NCBI GenBank assembly: GCA_040752215.1
Contig: JBFMEX010000069.1
Location: forward strand, 1-64,000
Reading direction: 5' to 3'
DNA length: 64,000 nucleotides
DNA from: JBFMEX01 sp040752215
Lineage (GTDB): Bacteria; Pseudomonadota; Alphaproteobacteria; Rhizobiales; Hyphomicrobiaceae
Below are positions 39,433 through 46,371 of this stretch, piece after piece; the stretch's first letter is position 1, and every line of letters starts with the position of its first letter. The notes beneath the pieces were generated by a model. That model was given only the letters and a program-made list of their open reading frames with translations. It did not search any database and had not been told where the DNA came from. Position numbers and translations under genes: made by a program.

Positions 39433-40323
39433 TCAGGCCCCCGCCGCGCCGGCGCCGGACTTTGCTGCGCTCTGGACCGCCTTCTGCACCTTCTCGAAGG
39501 CGCGCACCTCGATCTGGCGGATGCGCTCGCGGCTGACGCCGAACTCTGCCGAGAGGTCCTCGAGCGTCACCGGATCCTCGGCGAGGCGTCGTGCCTCGAA
39601 GATGCGCCGCTCGCGGTCGTTGAGCGCCGACAGCGCAGAGGCCAGATAGGCCTTGCGCTGAGCGAGCTCCTCGCTCTCGGCGAGCCGCTCCTCCTGGTCG
39701 GGCGTCTCGTCGACCAGCCAGTCCTGCCACTCGCCCGACTCCGCATCGGTGCGAAGCGGCGCGTTGAGCGAGGCGTCGCCGCCGAGCCGGCGGTTCATCG
39801 ACACCACGTCCTCCTCGGTCACGCCGAGCTTGCGCGCGATCGTCTTGACCTGATCGGGCTTGAGATCGCCCTCCTCGAGCGCCTGCAGCTGGCCTTTGAT
39901 CCGGCGCAGGTTGAAGAACAGCTTCTTCTGCGCGGCCGTGGTGCCCATCTTGACCAGGCTCCACGAGCGCAGGATGTACTCCTGGATCGACGCGCGGATC
40001 CACCACATCGCGTAGGTCGCGAGCCGGAATCCCTTGTCGGGATCGAACCGCTTCACCGCCTGCATCAGGCCGACGTTGCCTTCCGAGATCACCTCGCCGA
40101 TCGGCAGGCCGTAGCCGCGATAGCCCATTGCGATGCGCGCGACGAGCCTGAGGTGCGATGTCACCAGCTCCTGGGCGGCCTCGGAATCGGCATGCTCCTG
40201 CCAGCGCTTGGCCAGCATGTACTCCTGGTCCGGCTCGAGCATCGGGAAGCGGCGGATCTCCTCGAGATAGCGAGACAGGCCCATCGAGCCGCCGGCAATG
40301 GTCGGAAGCGCCTTGGTGGCCAT
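39433..40323 (-). CDS. rpoH: RNA polymerase sigma factor RpoH (sigma-32)
   Basis: 296 residues. Starts with the group 3 RpoH N-terminus (SRYLEEIRRFPMLEPDQEYMLA). Regions 2.1-2.4 follow (FDPDKGFRLATYAMWWIRAS), then the RpoH box QKKLFFNLRR, and region 4 (LEDLSAEFGVSRERIRQIE). The ATG is used; a GTG 12 nt upstream is possible. Directs transcription of heat-shock genes. Alphaproteobacteria often have two rpoH copies; only this one is in view. Confidence 0.97.
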   Translation of the reverse strand: MATKALPTIAGGSMGLSRYLEEIRRFPMLEPDQEYMLAKRWQEHADSEAAQELVTSHLRLVARIAMGYRGYGLPIGEVISEGNVGLMQAVKRFDPDKGFRLATYAMWWIRASIQEYILRSWSLVKMGTTAAQKKLFFNLRRIKGQLQALEEGDLKPDQVKTIARKLGVTEEDVVSMNRRLGGDASLNAPLRTDAESGEWQDWLVDETPDQEERLAESEELAQRKAYLASALSALNDRERRIFEARRLAEDPVTLEDLSAEFGVSRERIRQIEVRAFEKVQKAVQSAAKSGAGAAGA

Positions 40324-40759
40324 GATACCGATCACTCCCTCTGTTTCGAGCGCTCGGCAGGGGTGGCCCGCGCTCGGATGCCTGTGGGTCGGTTCGGGCT
40401 ACAATCTAAGGCAGTCGGCGCAGCCGATGCCAGCCACGTCGTCGTGTTTCGGCGCTCACGCCCCGTCACGCGGCTTTGATCGGCAACACAAATTGGACCG
40501 ACTTGGTTCCCGTCCACGATAAACCCGACCGTCATTGTCAAGTTATTGCTATGCGAAGACCGTCGAACGAGCAAGCGTGTCGGAGCAATCCAGCCCCACG
40601 CTCTGTGCATGGCGCCCCACGCCGATTTCGGGGAGCCTGACATCGCCACCGGAAAGAGGTCCACCAGCCGACCGATCCGAGCGGACTCCGGATGAGTGGT
40701 CGCAACTGCAACTCGAATATTTATAGCATAGGATTGAGCCGACGATGGGCCCGGCCGGA
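40324..40759. other. rpoH upstream region
   Basis: 436 nt without a recognisable gene between rpoH and the upstream small membrane-protein gene, all on the minus strand. It is AT-richer than its surroundings and should contain the rpoH promoters. On the minus strand a CTTGACA hexamer region occurs at about 40536-40542, but no convincing -10 is found at 16-18 bp, so no promoter is called. Confidence 0.4.
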
Positions 40760-41008
40760 TTACTCGGCCGGCGGCGTCTGGCGCTTCTTGAAATCGATGC
40801 GGTCGGCCCAGCTCTCACCGGTCATGGCCCGGTCCACCCGGTCGGCGCGCGAGGGGTTCGGCCACAGCGCGATCGCCGACAGCACCAGCAGCGAGCCGAG
40901 CGCGACGAACACGTCGACGATGTTGTCGAATGGCCGCATGACGCTGTCGTTGGCGATCAGGATCAGCAGGCAGAACACGACGGCGAGGACTTTGAACCGG
41001 ATCGGCAC
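40760..41008 (-). CDS. Small inner-membrane protein (82 aa)
   Basis: Not recognised as a named family. GTG start with GGGAAGGG about 8 nt upstream. Two hydrophobic helices (FKVLAVVFCLLILIAN and IVDVFVALGSLLVLSAIALW) are followed by a charged tail with DRAMTGESWADRIDF. It lies between rpoH and rluD on the same strand. Confidence 0.72.
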   Translation of the reverse strand: MPIRFKVLAVVFCLLILIANDSVMRPFDNIVDVFVALGSLLVLSAIALWPNPSRADRVDRAMTGESWADRIDFKKRQTPPAE

Positions 41009-41150
41009 GGGGAACCCTTCCCTGGTCGAGGCTGACTGCAGCGATCCTTGCCCGGATCCGGTTAACAGCGCTGTGTGCTCGGCGGAGCGGGGGTGGAAAA
41101 AGATCCGATTGGCTTAAGGCAGTGCTCATCGGGCGGGTATCATTCGAGGA

Positions 41151-42161
41151 TTATTGCATCGATCTGAGCGCCGCCAGCAGGCGGGCGAAGTCGGCCGGCA
41201 GGGGTGAGTCGAACGCCAGCCGCCGTCCGGTGACCGGGTGCTCGAAGCCGAGGTGCGCCGCATGCAGCGCCTGCCGGCCGAGGTCGTCGAGCGCCGCCCG
41301 CGCCTCGACACCGAGCGTCGCTCTGCTCGCCTTGAACCCGGCGGAATAGACCGGATCGCCGATGATCGGATGGCCGATGTGGGCGAGGTGGACGCGGATC
41401 TGGTGCGTGCGCCCGGTCTCGAGCTCGAGCCGCAGCAGCGCAGCGACCGGGGCGCCACCCTGCCCATGGAAGCGCTCGACGACCGCGTAATGCGTGACCG
41501 CCGGTCGCCCGCTCGCGCTGCGGGTGACGGCGATGCGCGTGCGGTCGCGCGAGCTGCGCGCCAACGCCGCCTCGATGCACCCCCTGGGGCGTTCCGGTAC
41601 TCGCCAGCAGAGGCCAAGGTAGGCCCGCGTCAGCCGACCATCGCGGCCATGGGCGGCGAACTGCTCGGCAAGACCCTGGTGGGCGGCATCCGTCTTGGCC
41701 ACGACCAGGAGCCCGGAGGTGTCCTTGTCGAGCCGGTGGACGATCCCCGGCCGCGCCACGCCGCCGACGCCCGACAGGCTGGCGCCGCAGTGGGCGATGA
41801 GCGCGTTGACGAGCGTGCCGCTCGCGTGCCCGGCGGCAGGATGGACGACGAGGCCGGCCGGCTTGTCGACGACCACGAGGTGCTCGTCCTCGTAGACGAC
41901 GGCGAGCGCGATCTGCTCGCCGGCAGGCCCGGCGGGAGCGGCAGGTGGCACCGTCACGCGGTACGTCTGGCCCGGTTTGACCCTTGCACCCGGCTCGCCT
42001 ACTGTCGCGCCGCCCTCGCAGACGTGGCCGTCGCGGATGAGCGCTTGCAGCCGCGAGCGGCTGAGTTCCGGCAGGCGGCGGGCGAGAAAGCGGTCGAGGC
42101 GCTCACCGGCCTCCTCGGCGGTGACAGCAAGTTCGTGGGTGGCGCGGCCGCCGGACATCAT
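41151..42161 (-). CDS. rluD: 23S rRNA pseudouridine synthase RluD
   Basis: 336 residues. An N-terminal S4 RNA-binding domain (ERLDRFLARRLPELSRSRLQALI) precedes the catalytic domain with the active-site aspartate in GIVHRLDKDTSGLLVVAK, plus YLGLCWRVP and LETGRTHQIRVHLAHIGHPI. AAGGAG precedes two adjacent ATGs; the first is used. Modifies uridines of helix 69 of 23S rRNA. Divergent from the following small membrane protein, as often seen in this group. Confidence 0.95.
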   Translation of the reverse strand: MMSGGRATHELAVTAEEAGERLDRFLARRLPELSRSRLQALIRDGHVCEGGATVGEPGARVKPGQTYRVTVPPAAPAGPAGEQIALAVVYEDEHLVVVDKPAGLVVHPAAGHASGTLVNALIAHCGASLSGVGGVARPGIVHRLDKDTSGLLVVAKTDAAHQGLAEQFAAHGRDGRLTRAYLGLCWRVPERPRGCIEAALARSSRDRTRIAVTRSASGRPAVTHYAVVERFHGQGGAPVAALLRLELETGRTHQIRVHLAHIGHPIIGDPVYSAGFKASRATLGVEARAALDDLGRQALHAAHLGFEHPVTGRRLAFDSPLPADFARLLAALRSMQ

Positions 42162-42215
42162 GCGGCGCTCCTTCCTCGGGTGGCGCGCGGGAAGTGCAAC
42201 CAACGGAGCCGGCCT

Positions 42216-42593
42216 GTGACCAGCGACATCGAGACGGCGCCTCCTCGCTCCACCACCGAGCGGCTCCTCATCGTCGTCGTCATTGCGCTCGCCGTGCTCA
42301 TTCTCGCCGGTCTCGCCGCTGTTGCCTGGCGCGTGCTGCAGCTCGGGTCCGGGCGCGCGTCGCAGCCTGCGGCTGCGGCCACCGCACCGAGCGCCGCCCC
42401 GGCTCCGGCCAAGCTGCCGCCGGGGGTCGAGATCGCGCTGCCGGCCGGCGCCGAGGTCTCCGCGATGGCGCTCGATGGCGACCGGCTCGCCGTGCACTAC
42501 AGGGCCGGCGCGGAGAAGGGAATAGCGATCATCGAGATCGGCAGCGGGCGGGAGCTCGGCCGCCTGCGGCTGGTGCCGGAAGCCGGCAGGTAG
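42216..42593 (+). CDS. Single-pass membrane protein divergent from rluD (DUF6476-like)
   Basis: 125 residues from a GTG with GGAG 8 nt upstream. One membrane helix (LLIVVVIALAVLILAGLAAVAW), an Ala/Pro spacer, and a small beta-rich periplasmic domain (VEIALPAGAEVSAMALDGDRLAVHY...IAIIEIGSGRELGRL). Proteins of this layout next to rluD are annotated DUF6476 in related bacteria; that name is from memory of the neighbourhood and is tentative. Confidence 0.75.
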   Translation: MTSDIETAPPRSTTERLLIVVVIALAVLILAGLAAVAWRVLQLGSGRASQPAAAATAPSAAPAPAKLPPGVEIALPAGAEVSAMALDGDRLAVHYRAGAEKGIAIIEIGSGRELGRLRLVPEAGR

Positions 42594-42742
42594 GCAGCAG
42601 GTGGTGGGCAGTGGGTAGTGGGATATCGGGAGTGCCTGCGTGCCCATCCGCGCAGTCGCGGCTGGCTCGCGACCGCGTTCGGCCGGCCCCTGCACCACTC
42701 CCGTATGCCGGCTGCCCGTTACCTGCTGCCTCCTGCCTCGCA
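42594..42742. repeat. Large imperfect inverted repeat of G/T-rich short repeats
   Basis: The left arm (GGCAGCAGGTGGTGGGCAGT, then GGGTAGTGGG and CGGGAGTG) is mirrored by a right arm containing CACTCCCGTATGCCGGCTGC, then CCGTTACCTGCTGCC. Together they form a long imperfect stem with a GC-rich loop. It resembles in style the hairpin after lutA and may be another copy of the same intergenic repeat family. Confidence 0.55.
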
Positions 42743-42801
42743 GCCCACGATCACGCTTGATTGCCGGCGAGCCCTCGCCTATAGAAGGCCGCTCGAGGCA
42801 A

Positions 42802-42877
42802 GCCCCGTTCGTCTAGTGGCCTAGGACACCAGCCTCTCACGTTGGTAACAGGGGTTCGAGTCCCCTACGGGGCGCCA
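42802..42877 (+). tRNA. tRNA-Glu (anticodon CTC)
   Basis: Complete cloverleaf. The acceptor arm GCCCCGT pairs with ACGGGGC, the D-arm is typical (GTCTAGTGGCCTAGGAC), the anticodon stem CCAGC/GTTGG encloses loop CTCTCAC (anticodon CTC), and the T-arm is GGGGTTCGAGTCCCC. CCA is encoded. It aligns well with bacterial tRNA-Glu. Its 3' end is the attachment site of the integrative element that follows. Confidence 0.97.
42864..42877 (+). other. attL (3' end of tRNA-Glu)
   Basis: CCTACGGGGCGCCA, the last 14 nt of the tRNA including CCA, repeated exactly near the far end of the element. Integration regenerates the tRNA 3' end, as is usual for this integrase class. Confidence 0.85.
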
Positions 42878-43031
42878 AACCACCGTCCGCAGCCGTTCAT
42901 CACCGTCTCGATAACCTGCTGATGCGTTTGAAAATCTCCCGTTGATCCGTGCGTGTCTGTCCTTCCCAGTTCGCCCAAATCCGTGCATTTTGTTGGGGCC
43001 GGTGTAGGGGCCGGCAACGGAGGCGGGGAAC

Positions 43032-44363
43032 ATGGCACGACAGGTGAACAGGCTTAATGCGCGCGCGGTTGCGACGCTCAGCAAGGCGGGACGACACGCC
43101 GATGGCGGCGGGCTCTACCTATCAATCTCTCATGATGGGCGCACGGTCCGGCGAAGGTGGGTTTTCCTCTACCGCCGGCACGGCAAGCTGAAGGAGATGG
43201 GCCTCGGGCCTGCCTCTACGGTGTCGCTTGCCCAGGCCCGCGAGCTGGCCGCCAAGTGGCGTTCCGAGCTGGCAGCAGGCCGTGACCCCCTTGCAGCCCG
43301 AGAGGCCGAGCGCCGCGCTCAAGCCGGCGTGCCAACCTTCGGCGACATGGCCCAGGCGTTCTACGAGGCGAAATCCCACGACTGGCGAAATGGGAAGGTG
43401 CGCAAGCAGTGGCTGACACCACTGCGGACCTATGCCGCCCCCATCCTGTCGTTGCCCGTCAACGAGATCGGCACCGAGGACGTGCTGGCGGTCCTGAAAC
43501 CGATCTGGACCAAGAAACCGGAGACCGCTTCGCGCGTTCGCGGTCGCGTCGAGGCGGTTCTCGATGCGGCGCGGGTGAGCGGCCATATCCCTGCCAATGA
43601 AGCCAACCCCGCCCGTTGGCGGGGGCATCTCTTCCACCTCTTGTCGAAGCGCAAGAAGCTCTCCCGGGGGCATCATGCCGCCATGCCCTATCACGACGTG
43701 CCGACCTTTGTTGGTCGCTTGCGAGAGCGAGAGGCCGTCGCGGCCCTGGCACTCGAGTTCCTGATCCTCACCGCATCTCGGACGAGTGAGGTGCTGGGCG
43801 CGCGCTGGGCCGAGATGGACATGGAAGCGCGGGTCTGGACCATCCCCGCCGAGCGCATGAAGGGAGGCCGCGAGCATCGCGTTCCACTCTCGGCGCGGGG
43901 GCTCGAAATCCTGACGGCGATGCAAGCGGTCCGCACGGGCGCGTTCGTGTTTCCCAGCGCCCGCCCGAGGCTGACGGGGAAAACACCAGTGGGCCGGGTG
44001 AGGCGACGGGATAAGTCCCATCGCGCGCCCGAGAACGGCGGGGAAAACGCCAGCGCTTCGACAGATCGGCCGCTGTCCACCATGGCGCTCGAAATGCTCT
44101 TGCGCCGCATGAAGGTCGAGAACGCCACCGTTCACGGCTTCCGCTCGTCGTTCCGCGATTGGGCCGGTGATGCCACGCATTTCCCGAGGGAGCTCGCCGA
44201 GGCCGCACTCGCCCACGTCGCAGGCGATGCCACCGAACGCGCCTACCGACGCGGTGACGCGCTCGATCGCCGCCGCGAGCTGATGGACGCGTGGGCGCGC
44301 CACCTTGAGGGCGGGAAAGCCGGCAACGTCGTGCCGCTGCTGCGCGCCCATGCCGGCGCGTAG
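43032..44363 (+). CDS. Tyrosine-type site-specific integrase
   Basis: 443 residues. An N-terminal DUF4102-type arm-binding domain (residues ~1-95, HADGGGLYLSIS) and core-binding domain are followed by the catalytic domain with Arg250 (TASRTSEVLGARW), Lys277, His368-x2-Arg371 (HGFRSSFRDW), His395 (ALAHV) and nucleophile Tyr405 (ERAYRRGD), so all catalytic residues are present. It is the common P4-like type that uses tRNA 3' ends. It starts 154 nt after tRNA-Glu, pointing into the element. Confidence 0.95.
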   Translation: MARQVNRLNARAVATLSKAGRHADGGGLYLSISHDGRTVRRRWVFLYRRHGKLKEMGLGPASTVSLAQARELAAKWRSELAAGRDPLAAREAERRAQAGVPTFGDMAQAFYEAKSHDWRNGKVRKQWLTPLRTYAAPILSLPVNEIGTEDVLAVLKPIWTKKPETASRVRGRVEAVLDAARVSGHIPANEANPARWRGHLFHLLSKRKKLSRGHHAAMPYHDVPTFVGRLREREAVAALALEFLILTASRTSEVLGARWAEMDMEARVWTIPAERMKGGREHRVPLSARGLEILTAMQAVRTGAFVFPSARPRLTGKTPVGRVRRRDKSHRAPENGGENASASTDRPLSTMALEMLLRRMKVENATVHGFRSSFRDWAGDATHFPRELAEAALAHVAGDATERAYRRGDALDRRRELMDAWARHLEGGKAGNVVPLLRAHAGA

Positions 44364-44402
44364 CAGTCCAGCGCTGCGGAACGCCCCGCCATCTCACCTG
44401 GT

Positions 44403-44427
44403 GGGAAGCGTCCCGCTGGGAATTCCC
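44403..44427. promoter_or_regulatory. Adjacent dyads GGGA-N4-TCCC and GGGAATTCCC
   Basis: GGGAAGCGTCCC and GGGAATTCCC lie 3 bp apart between the integrase and the next gene, about 40 bp before its start. They share GGGA/TCCC arms and could be tandem operator sites. Confidence 0.35.
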
Positions 44428-44463
44428 CGACGGTCCATCGCGCAAGCCTGAAGGAACACCGCC

Positions 44464-45075
44464 ATGCCAGCGCGCAAACCGAAGCACCAGCTACCGGCAA
44501 AGCTTCCGCCTGACGCTTACCCGCAAACGCTGAAGGCGTGTCGGGAAGCGCTCACCGCGTGCCATGAAGCGCTCTACGAGTGCTTGGAGGCGCTGGCCGC
44601 GTACCGGGATCTGGAAACGCTGAAATTCCCTGACCAGCCTGAACGGCGCGCGGCTCTCGAAAGGCTCTGCCTGCGGTTGGGCATCGATTTCGGCACCGAA
44701 CCTATCTGGCTGTGGGTGCTGATCGGCCTTGAACTCGCCCGCGATACCCCTGAGTTCAAACCCCGCAAGCGTAGGGGCAGGAAACCTGGCTCTCGAAACA
44801 GCGTGGAAACATACGATGAGAGCGATCGGGTGCTAGTCCAACAAGCAGCGGCGCGGGCGGCAGCCGCCGGCAGTTTGGACAAGCTCGACACACTCGAAGG
44901 GGTTATCAGCCACCTCTTCCCCGAGTTTGAATTCAGGAAGCAGATCAGAAGAGTGGCGAGAGAAGCACTTGAGACCGGCCGTCTAAGCCCGGACAAATCG
45001 GAAAAGGCCCACATTGACCGACTGAAGAGGTGTGCTGCTGCCAGGGGTGGCGCCAGCGAGCGCAGGCACAAATAA
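44464..45075 (+). CDS. Hypothetical protein (203 aa) of the integrative element
   Basis: Not recognised. AAGGAA precedes the ATG. Residues ~20-60 contain a helical segment with cysteines in register (ACREALTACHEALYECLEAL), then FGTEPIWLWVLIGLELARD, a basic patch KPRKRRGRKPGSRNS and a mostly helical C-terminus (LEGVISHLFPEFEFRKQIRRV). The basic patch suggests DNA or RNA contact, but nothing further can be said. Confidence 0.75.
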   Translation: MPARKPKHQLPAKLPPDAYPQTLKACREALTACHEALYECLEALAAYRDLETLKFPDQPERRAALERLCLRLGIDFGTEPIWLWVLIGLELARDTPEFKPRKRRGRKPGSRNSVETYDESDRVLVQQAAARAAAAGSLDKLDTLEGVISHLFPEFEFRKQIRRVAREALETGRLSPDKSEKAHIDRLKRCAAARGGASERRHK

Positions 45076-45126
45076 TTCGGCGCCCAATTTTCTGGGGTTG
45101 TGCAGGTGCACGGTTCCAAGGGAACA

Positions 45127-45140
45127 CATTGGCACCAATG
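45127..45140. promoter_or_regulatory. Dyad CATTGG-N2-CCAATG before the excisionase-like gene
   Basis: Perfect 6-bp arms, 16 bp before the start of the HTH gene and overlapping where a promoter or leader would lie. A plausible autoregulatory site. Confidence 0.4.
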
Positions 45141-45156
45141 ATTACGCGAGGTGCCC

Positions 45157-45396
45157 ATGACGAATCCCAGCGCAACCGAGACTGCCACCCGTAACAGGGT
45201 TTCCGGCAGTACGATTCCAGTTCAGAAGCTCTCCTTCACGGTGTCGGAGGCAAGTGCAGCAACCGGCATCGGTAGGACATCCCTTTACATGCTGATCGCG
45301 GACGGAAAGCTGCGCGCGGTCAAAGCCGCTGGCCGGCGCCTGATCCTCAAGGCCGACCTCGAAGACTTCCTCGCCTCCTGCCGCGACGCGCGGTGA
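45157..45396 (+). CDS. Excisionase/AlpA-like HTH protein
   Basis: 79 residues. After a disordered start, residues ~25-75 form a MerR-type winged helix of the excisionase family (FTVSEASAATGIGRTSLYML then IADGKLRAVKAAGRRLI and LKADLEDFL). Such proteins act as recombination directionality factors or local regulators in integrative elements. GAGG precedes the ATG. It overlaps or abuts the next gene, indicating an operon. Confidence 0.85.
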   Translation: MTNPSATETATRNRVSGSTIPVQKLSFTVSEASAATGIGRTSLYMLIADGKLRAVKAAGRRLILKADLEDFLASCRDAR

Positions 45397-45404
45397 GGTG
45401 TCCC

Positions 45405-45809
45405 ATGGCGACCTATGCCAGCGGGGCACCGCAACCGGCGTGTCCCAAGACAGGCGATAGCGCGCAATGCGCTGCCCTTGTCGCCCATCAGCTAGCGTGC
45501 ACCCGAACGTGGACGTTCGCTTGGCCGCCTCAGTTCGAACGGTACCGTTTCGAGCCCGACCTGAAGGCGTTCGCGGCTTGGTTGGCGGAGATCGGCGAAA
45601 CCGACCTGCCACGCCGGAAACTCACCAGCCTCTATGCCGAATATTGCGAGGTCAACGAGGTGCGCCCGCTGCCGTGGGGGCGTTTCGATCGGTCGCTGAA
45701 GCCCGCCGGCTTCGTGCGCTACCGAACAAGCCGGCCCGGCCGGCCGTGGCACTACGCCGTTGACGAGCCCAGCGCTGCCATCGTGCTCCGATACCGGAGG
45801 GCAGCTTGA
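45405..45809 (+). CDS. Hypothetical protein with winged-helix-like C-terminus
   Basis: 134 residues from the ATG after GAGGTG; a GTG at 45393 overlapping the previous stop is also possible. Residues ~45-115 read FEPDLKAFAAWLAEIGETDL, then LTSLYAEYCEVNEVRPLPWGRFDRSLKP, then FVRYRTSRPGRPWHYAV. This resembles the small wHTH domains found at the end of phage/plasmid primases. A DNA-binding replication role is possible but unproven. It overlaps the next gene by one base. Confidence 0.7.
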   Translation: MATYASGAPQPACPKTGDSAQCAALVAHQLACTRTWTFAWPPQFERYRFEPDLKAFAAWLAEIGETDLPRRKLTSLYAEYCEVNEVRPLPWGRFDRSLKPAGFVRYRTSRPGRPWHYAVDEPSAAIVLRYRRAA

Positions 45810-46198
45810 TGCACAGGATCGAGCTCGAACGCATGGGCTGCACCGCGCGCGGCGACCGCTGGCGCGTCTGGTTCAAAGGCGCGGTCCTGATCGCCAGCGC
45901 CCGCGATCCCGAGCATGGAGCGGCGCGTGCCCTTCTGGCGCTGGGATACACCGGCATGGTGGAAGTCTGGCACATCGGGGCCGCCCATCCGGCCATCCGC
46001 CTAGACATCGAGCAATCGGCCGTTCGGACGGTTGTCGAGAGCGAGAGGCATGGCCCGCGCCTGCGCATGTGGCGACCGCGCCCGCGAACTCCGACGCCGA
46101 TTGCCGGTGTGCGGGGAAGGGCAGGAACGGCCAAACGCGATCGGTCGGCTACCACCCCAGCCAAAACAGCCAGCGGCCGCCAAAGCGCGGCCCCGTAA
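45809..46198 (+). CDS. Hypothetical protein (129 aa), element-associated
   Basis: GGAGG precedes the ATG. The N-terminal half is compact (IELERMGCTARGDRWRVWFK, VLIASARDPEHGAARALLAL, VEVWHIGAAHPAIRLDIEQ); the C-terminal third is a basic Arg/Thr/Ala-rich tail. Proteins of this type occur in other Rhizobiales islands without known function. Confidence 0.75.
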   Translation: MHRIELERMGCTARGDRWRVWFKGAVLIASARDPEHGAARALLALGYTGMVEVWHIGAAHPAIRLDIEQSAVRTVVESERHGPRLRMWRPRPRTPTPIAGVRGRAGTAKRDRSATTPAKTASGRQSAAP

Positions 46199-46321
46199 CG
46201 CAGCAATCGCCGATCCTGTCTCGCGTCCGCAAAGCAATGTCCGAAAACAACTCCGCCGCCCCGGTGGCACCCGGAAGCGGCGGCAAATCAAAAGCTAAGA
46301 CAGCGAGTGTGTATCGCGTCG

Positions 46322-46367
46322 GCCCCTGAAAGACAAGGGGCACGCTGTCGATCCAAAGAGGATCGAC
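46322..46367 (+). promoter_or_regulatory. Double-hairpin leader of the ATPase gene; second hairpin covers the ribosome-binding site
   Basis: Hairpin 1: GCCCCT, 8-nt loop, AGGGGC. Hairpin 2: GTCGATCC, loop AAAGA, GGATCGAC, ending 4 nt before the ATG. The AGAGGA that would serve as Shine-Dalgarno lies in the loop and 3' arm of hairpin 2, so folding would block initiation. This looks like a translational control element. Confidence 0.6.
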
Positions 46368-46371
46368 CATC

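Noticed and set aside
40510..40545. RpoD-type promoter for rpoH
   Set aside because: A good CTTGACA is present on the minus strand but no acceptable -10 lies at 16-18 bp.
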